Source of the DNA: Frankiales bacterium
GTDB lineage: Bacteria > Actinomycetota > Actinomycetes > Mycobacteriales > SCTD01
Direction of reading: 5' to 3'
DNA length: 8,725 nt
Assembly: GCA_025966295.1 (NCBI GenBank)
Contig: JAOPVD010000276.1
Span: 1-8,725 of the forward strand
Positions within the stretch are counted from its first letter, which is position 1. Each line of letters begins with the position of its first letter. Below, piece by piece: positions 6,446-8,725 of this stretch. The translations under genes and the position numbers were made by a program. A model generated the notes under the pieces. That model saw nothing but the letters and a program-made list of their open reading frames with translations, had not been told where the DNA came from and searched no databases.

Positions 6446-7731
6446 GCGAGCCCCACGGAGTTCCCACGGGCCAGCGGCCCGAACAGCAGGCTGACGATGT
6501 CCGGCACGTCCTGGACCGGGATCCCGAGCACCGGCGCCGCGACGGCGACGATGGCCGGGTCCACCGTCGAGCGGGACGTCGGCGCGAGGTAGGAGGCGGC
6601 GGCCGCGTTGGTCGTCGGCGTGGTGCTGCTGCGGTAGCCGTCGTCGAAGGAGGTGTCCGCTGCCGGCCGCTTCGGGTTCGGCAGGCCGTCGCAGTACGGG
6701 GGCCGCTTGTCCCGGTACTTCGGCTCCTGGCCCGGCGTGAAGCCGCCGTTGTGCTCCGTCGCCTCCATCGTGATGTGCAGCCCGGGCTGCAGCCCGCCGA
6801 AGGTCTTCTCCACGGTCGGCTCGTACGCCGCCAGGCCCTTGAGCAGGCAGGTGAACTCCGGCGAGTACCTGGCGTAGAGGTTGAGCGAGGGGATGGAGTC
6901 CCGGGCGAGCGCCACGAACCGACCGGCGTTCTGGTCGACGATCGACTGCGCGCTCGCGGCGAAGCCGGTGGTGGCAGACAGGAACGTGTTCAGCGAGGCC
7001 CTCTCCTCCACCAGGTTGCGGCTGCTGGCCGACAGGTTGTCCAGGACCTGCAGCAGCACGGGCGTGGTGTCGGCGGTGTTGTTGCTGAAGTCCGCCAGCC
7101 CCTGCAGGTCCTGGCCCAGCCGCGGCAGCGACGGGTTGAACTGCTTGAAGTAGGCGCCCGCGTTGGCCAGGTTGTTGCCCAGCTTGTCGCCGCGGTCACG
7201 CAGTGCGGTCGACAGGGCGTTCAGCGTGGTCGACAGCTGCGTCGGCTTGAGGCTCTGCAGCAGCGGCATCAGGTCGTCCAGGACCCGCTCGGTCTCCATC
7301 GCCGTCTCGGTGCGGTCCTGCGGGATGACCGACCCGTCCGCGATGTGCCCGGGCGCCGGGTCCTTGGGGGCGACGAGCAGGACGTACTTCTCTCCGAACA
7401 GGGTCTTGGGCAGCAGCTGCGCCGTCACGTTGGCCGGGATGAGCTTGACCTTGTCGGGCTGCAGCGCCAGCCGGACCGTGGCGCCGTCGCCGTTCGAGCT
7501 CACCGCCCGGACCTCGCCGACCACCAGGCCACGCAGCTTGACGTCGGCCGGCGGGGACAGCTGGTTGCCGATCCGGTCGGCCTTGAGGGTCACGTCCACG
7601 ACGGGCGTGAAGGCCTTCTGGTAGAGCGCGACCGCCAGGCCGACCAGCAGGCTCAGGACCACGAGGAAGGCCACGCCCGCGATCCGCCTCTTCACGATGG
7701 CGGCGCGGCCCAGGGCGACGGGGGCGGACAT
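6442..7731 (-). CDS. mceA: MCE family protein, MceA subunit
   Basis: This 429-residue protein is the first of six MCE subunits. A short cytoplasmic N-terminus is followed by one transmembrane helix at about 17-38 and an MCE domain at about 43-120. The domain contains the A-D-V-K-L-R-G-L-V-V-G-E-V strand-turn and the L-L-P-K-T-L-F-G-E-K-Y-V motif. A long helical region covers about 143-290 (needle/tunnel helices), followed by a tail with Y-S-P-E-F-T-C (Cys295) and P-P-Y-C-D-G-L-P-N-P (Cys347), both typical of MceA. Residues about 363-390 are Thr/Ser/Ala-rich and look disordered. The end is hydrophobic-amphipathic (P-D-I-V-S-L-L-F-G-P-L-A-R-G), also seen in MceA proteins. The ATG at 7731 overlaps the yrbEB stop by one base, and the TGA overlaps the mceB start as GTGA, so coupled translation is likely. 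It is expected to be a structural subunit of the envelope-spanning lipid tunnel. Substrate is unknown. Confidence 0.95.
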   Translation of the reverse strand: MSAPVALGRAAIVKRRIAGVAFLVVLSLLVGLAVALYQKAFTPVVDVTLKADRIGNQLSPPADVKLRGLVVGEVRAVSSNGDGATVRLALQPDKVKLIPANVTAQLLPKTLFGEKYVLLVAPKDPAPGHIADGSVIPQDRTETAMETERVLDDLMPLLQSLKPTQLSTTLNALSTALRDRGDKLGNNLANAGAYFKQFNPSLPRLGQDLQGLADFSNNTADTTPVLLQVLDNLSASSRNLVEERASLNTFLSATTGFAASAQSIVDQNAGRFVALARDSIPSLNLYARYSPEFTCLLKGLAAYEPTVEKTFGGLQPGLHITMEATEHNGGFTPGQEPKYRDKRPPYCDGLPNPKRPAADTSFDDGYRSSTTPTTNAAAASYLAPTSRSTVDPAIVAVAAPVLGIPVQDVPDIVSLLFGPLARGNSVGLA

Positions 7732-8606
7732 CAGCCGGCGATCTTCACGGTCGTGGTCGCACCCCAGAGCGCGAGGCTCAGGAAGAAGTCGACCAGGTTG
7801 ATGGCCACGATCGCGGTGCGCACTGCCCGGCCGACCGCCACGCCCACGCCGGCCGGGCCGCCGGAGGCGTAGTACCCGTAGTAGCAGTGGATGAGGATGA
7901 TGATCACCGCGAAGATGAGCACCTTGATGAAGCTGTAGATCACGTCGATCGGTGGCAGGTACTGCTGGAAGTACTGGTCGTAGGTGCCGGTCGACTGCCC
8001 GTAGAAGCCGGTGGTGATGGTGCGGGCGGCGAAGTACGAGGACAGCAGCCCGACGACGTACAGCGGGATGACGGCGATGAAGCCGGCGATCATCCGGGTG
8101 GTCACCAGGAACGGCAGCGACGGCACACCCATGACCTCGAGCGCGTCCACCTCCTCGGAGATGCGCATGGCGCCGAGCTGGGCGGTGAACCCGCAGCCGA
8201 CGGTGGCGCTCAGCGCCAGGCCGGCCACCAGCGGCGCGATCTCGCGGGTGTTGAAGTACGCCGAGAGGAACGCCGTGAAGTTCGCGGTGCCGAGCTGGTT
8301 CAGGGCGGCGTAGCCCTGCAGGCCGACCTCGGTGCCGGTGAAGAACGTGAGGAAGGCGATGACGCCGATCGTGCCGCCGACCAGCGCGAGCGCGCCGGAG
8401 CCGAGGGAGACCTCGGCCAGCAGCCGGATGACCTCCTTCTTGTAGCGGAGCAGCACCCGGTAGGTCCAGCCCAGCGAGCGCGCGTAGAACGACAGCTGGG
8501 CGCCCAGGTCGTCGAGCATGCCGAGCAGCACGTCGAGGATCCGACGCGCGAAGCGGACCGGTGCCATGAGCACCGGGGGCACGGGGGTGCCCGAGCTGAC
8601 GGCCAC
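7731..8606 (-). CDS. yrbEB: YrbEB-type (MlaE family) ABC transporter permease
   Basis: This is a full-length 291-residue integral membrane permease, a normal length for actinobacterial YrbEB. Hydrophobic segments lie at about residues 63-90, 122-146, 168-192, 219-245 and 262-284. The family signature is at about 150-160 (S-E-E-V-D-A-L-E-V-M-G), the cytoplasmic coupling region that in MlaE-type permeases contacts the ATPase. A second conserved stretch, Y-Y-G-Y-Y-A-S-G-G-P-A-G-V-G, spans about 242-255. With YrbEA it should form the inner-membrane permease that receives lipid from the Mce hexamer. The GTG start at 8606 was chosen because it lies one base after the yrbEA stop and has an AAGG-like site just upstream. 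An in-frame ATG at codon 14 is the alternative. Its stop shares one base with the mceA start (TGATG). The ATPase partner (MceG/Mkl type) is not in the window. The number of the mce paralogue (1 to 4) cannot be assigned safely. Confidence 0.95.
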   Translation of the reverse strand: MAVSSGTPVPPVLMAPVRFARRILDVLLGMLDDLGAQLSFYARSLGWTYRVLLRYKKEVIRLLAEVSLGSGALALVGGTIGVIAFLTFFTGTEVGLQGYAALNQLGTANFTAFLSAYFNTREIAPLVAGLALSATVGCGFTAQLGAMRISEEVDALEVMGVPSLPFLVTTRMIAGFIAVIPLYVVGLLSSYFAARTITTGFYGQSTGTYDQYFQQYLPPIDVIYSFIKVLIFAVIIILIHCYYGYYASGGPAGVGVAVGRAVRTAIVAINLVDFFLSLALWGATTTVKIAG

Positions 8607-8607
8607 T

Positions 8608-8725
8608 TCAGCCGCCCTTCTGGGGGACGACCTGGAAGTAGATCGCCGTGATGATGAAGTTCGTCAGGAACAGCAGCATGAAGCTGATCACGACGGTCTG
8701 GTTGACCGCGTCGCCGACACCCTTC
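8608..8725 (-). CDS. yrbEA: YrbEA-type (MlaE family) permease, C-terminal fragment
   Basis: This is the last 38 codons plus TGA of a gene that continues past the right edge of the window. The reading frame begins with Lys-Gly-Val-Gly-Asp-Ala-Val, continues through a hydrophobic stretch (VVISFMLLFLTNFIITAIYF) and ends in Gln-Lys-Gly-Gly. A V-G-x-A-V turn followed by a final transmembrane helix is the usual C-terminus of MlaE/YrbE permeases. Its position one base upstream of a full YrbE gene at the head of an mce cluster identifies it as the first of the paired permeases (YrbEA). In this family the protein forms half of the inner-membrane domain of the Mce lipid importer. The start, the coupling-helix motif and the other helices lie outside the window. 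The identification rests on this short tail plus synteny. Confidence 0.85.
   Translation of the reverse strand, partial: KGVGDAVNQTVVISFMLLFLTNFIITAIYFQVVPQKGG

Noticed and set aside
5445..6467. N-terminal extension of mceC to a 669-codon fusion
   Set aside because: The extension lies in another frame of mceB, is Arg/Gly/His-rich, and contains no MCE domain. The internal ATG at 5444 gives the expected transmembrane start and the ATGA overlap.
1..8725. RNA genes, CRISPR arrays, insertion sequences, phage attachment sites
   Set aside because: Nothing resembling a tRNA or rRNA, regularly spaced repeats, transposase or terminal inverted repeats was seen. Almost the whole window is covered by overlapping operon genes.
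1..8725. A previously undescribed system
   Set aside because: The gene order, MCE domains, YrbE permeases and accessory protein match the known actinobacterial mce lipid-import operon. Only details of individual subunits look unusual.

Overview
The window is a single minus-strand operon read from right to left. It is a near-complete actinobacterial mce (mammalian cell entry) lipid-import locus. The DNA is very GC-rich with G/C-dominated third codon positions, several starts are GTG, and the order is two YrbE permeases, six different MCE proteins and Mce-associated membrane proteins. This points to a high-GC actinomycete. The protein style fits a non-mycobacterial one such as a Nocardioides-type organism, but genus is a guess and no taxonomic marker is present.

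Layout in transcription order: the 3' end of yrbEA (8725-8608, cut by the window edge), yrbEB (8606-7731), mceA (7731-6442), mceB (6445-5441), mceC (5444-4458), mceD (4461-3343), mceE (3346-2132), mceF (2135-780), a 102-base gap, a first Mce-associated membrane protein (677-117), and the start of a further small gene (115 to the edge) that is probably a second Mce-associated protein. From yrbEB through mceF every junction overlaps by 1 or 4 bases (TGATG, GTGA or ATGA), so the permease and all six MCE subunits are probably translationally coupled. No transcription start, terminator, regulator, MceG/Mkl ATPase, RNA gene, mobile element or CRISPR array is visible.

How the parts work together, from family knowledge: YrbEA and YrbEB form the inner-membrane permease of an ABC importer. 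Six MceA-F chains form one heterohexamer, with an MCE-domain ring and a long helical tunnel reaching across the cell envelope. Lipids such as fatty acids or sterols move inward, powered by an MceG-type ATPase encoded elsewhere. Mce-associated proteins support or stabilise the complex. The substrate cannot be read from this sequence.

This is a known type of system. The points most worth a second look are a lipobox on MceD as well as MceE, a subunit-specific pattern of C-terminal cysteine pairs (present in A, B, D and F, absent from C and E), a Leu-Pro repeat tail on MceE, and the only real intergenic gap, which holds a tandem 12-base repeat and a small reading frame ending in the same GTGA overlap used elsewhere in the operon.
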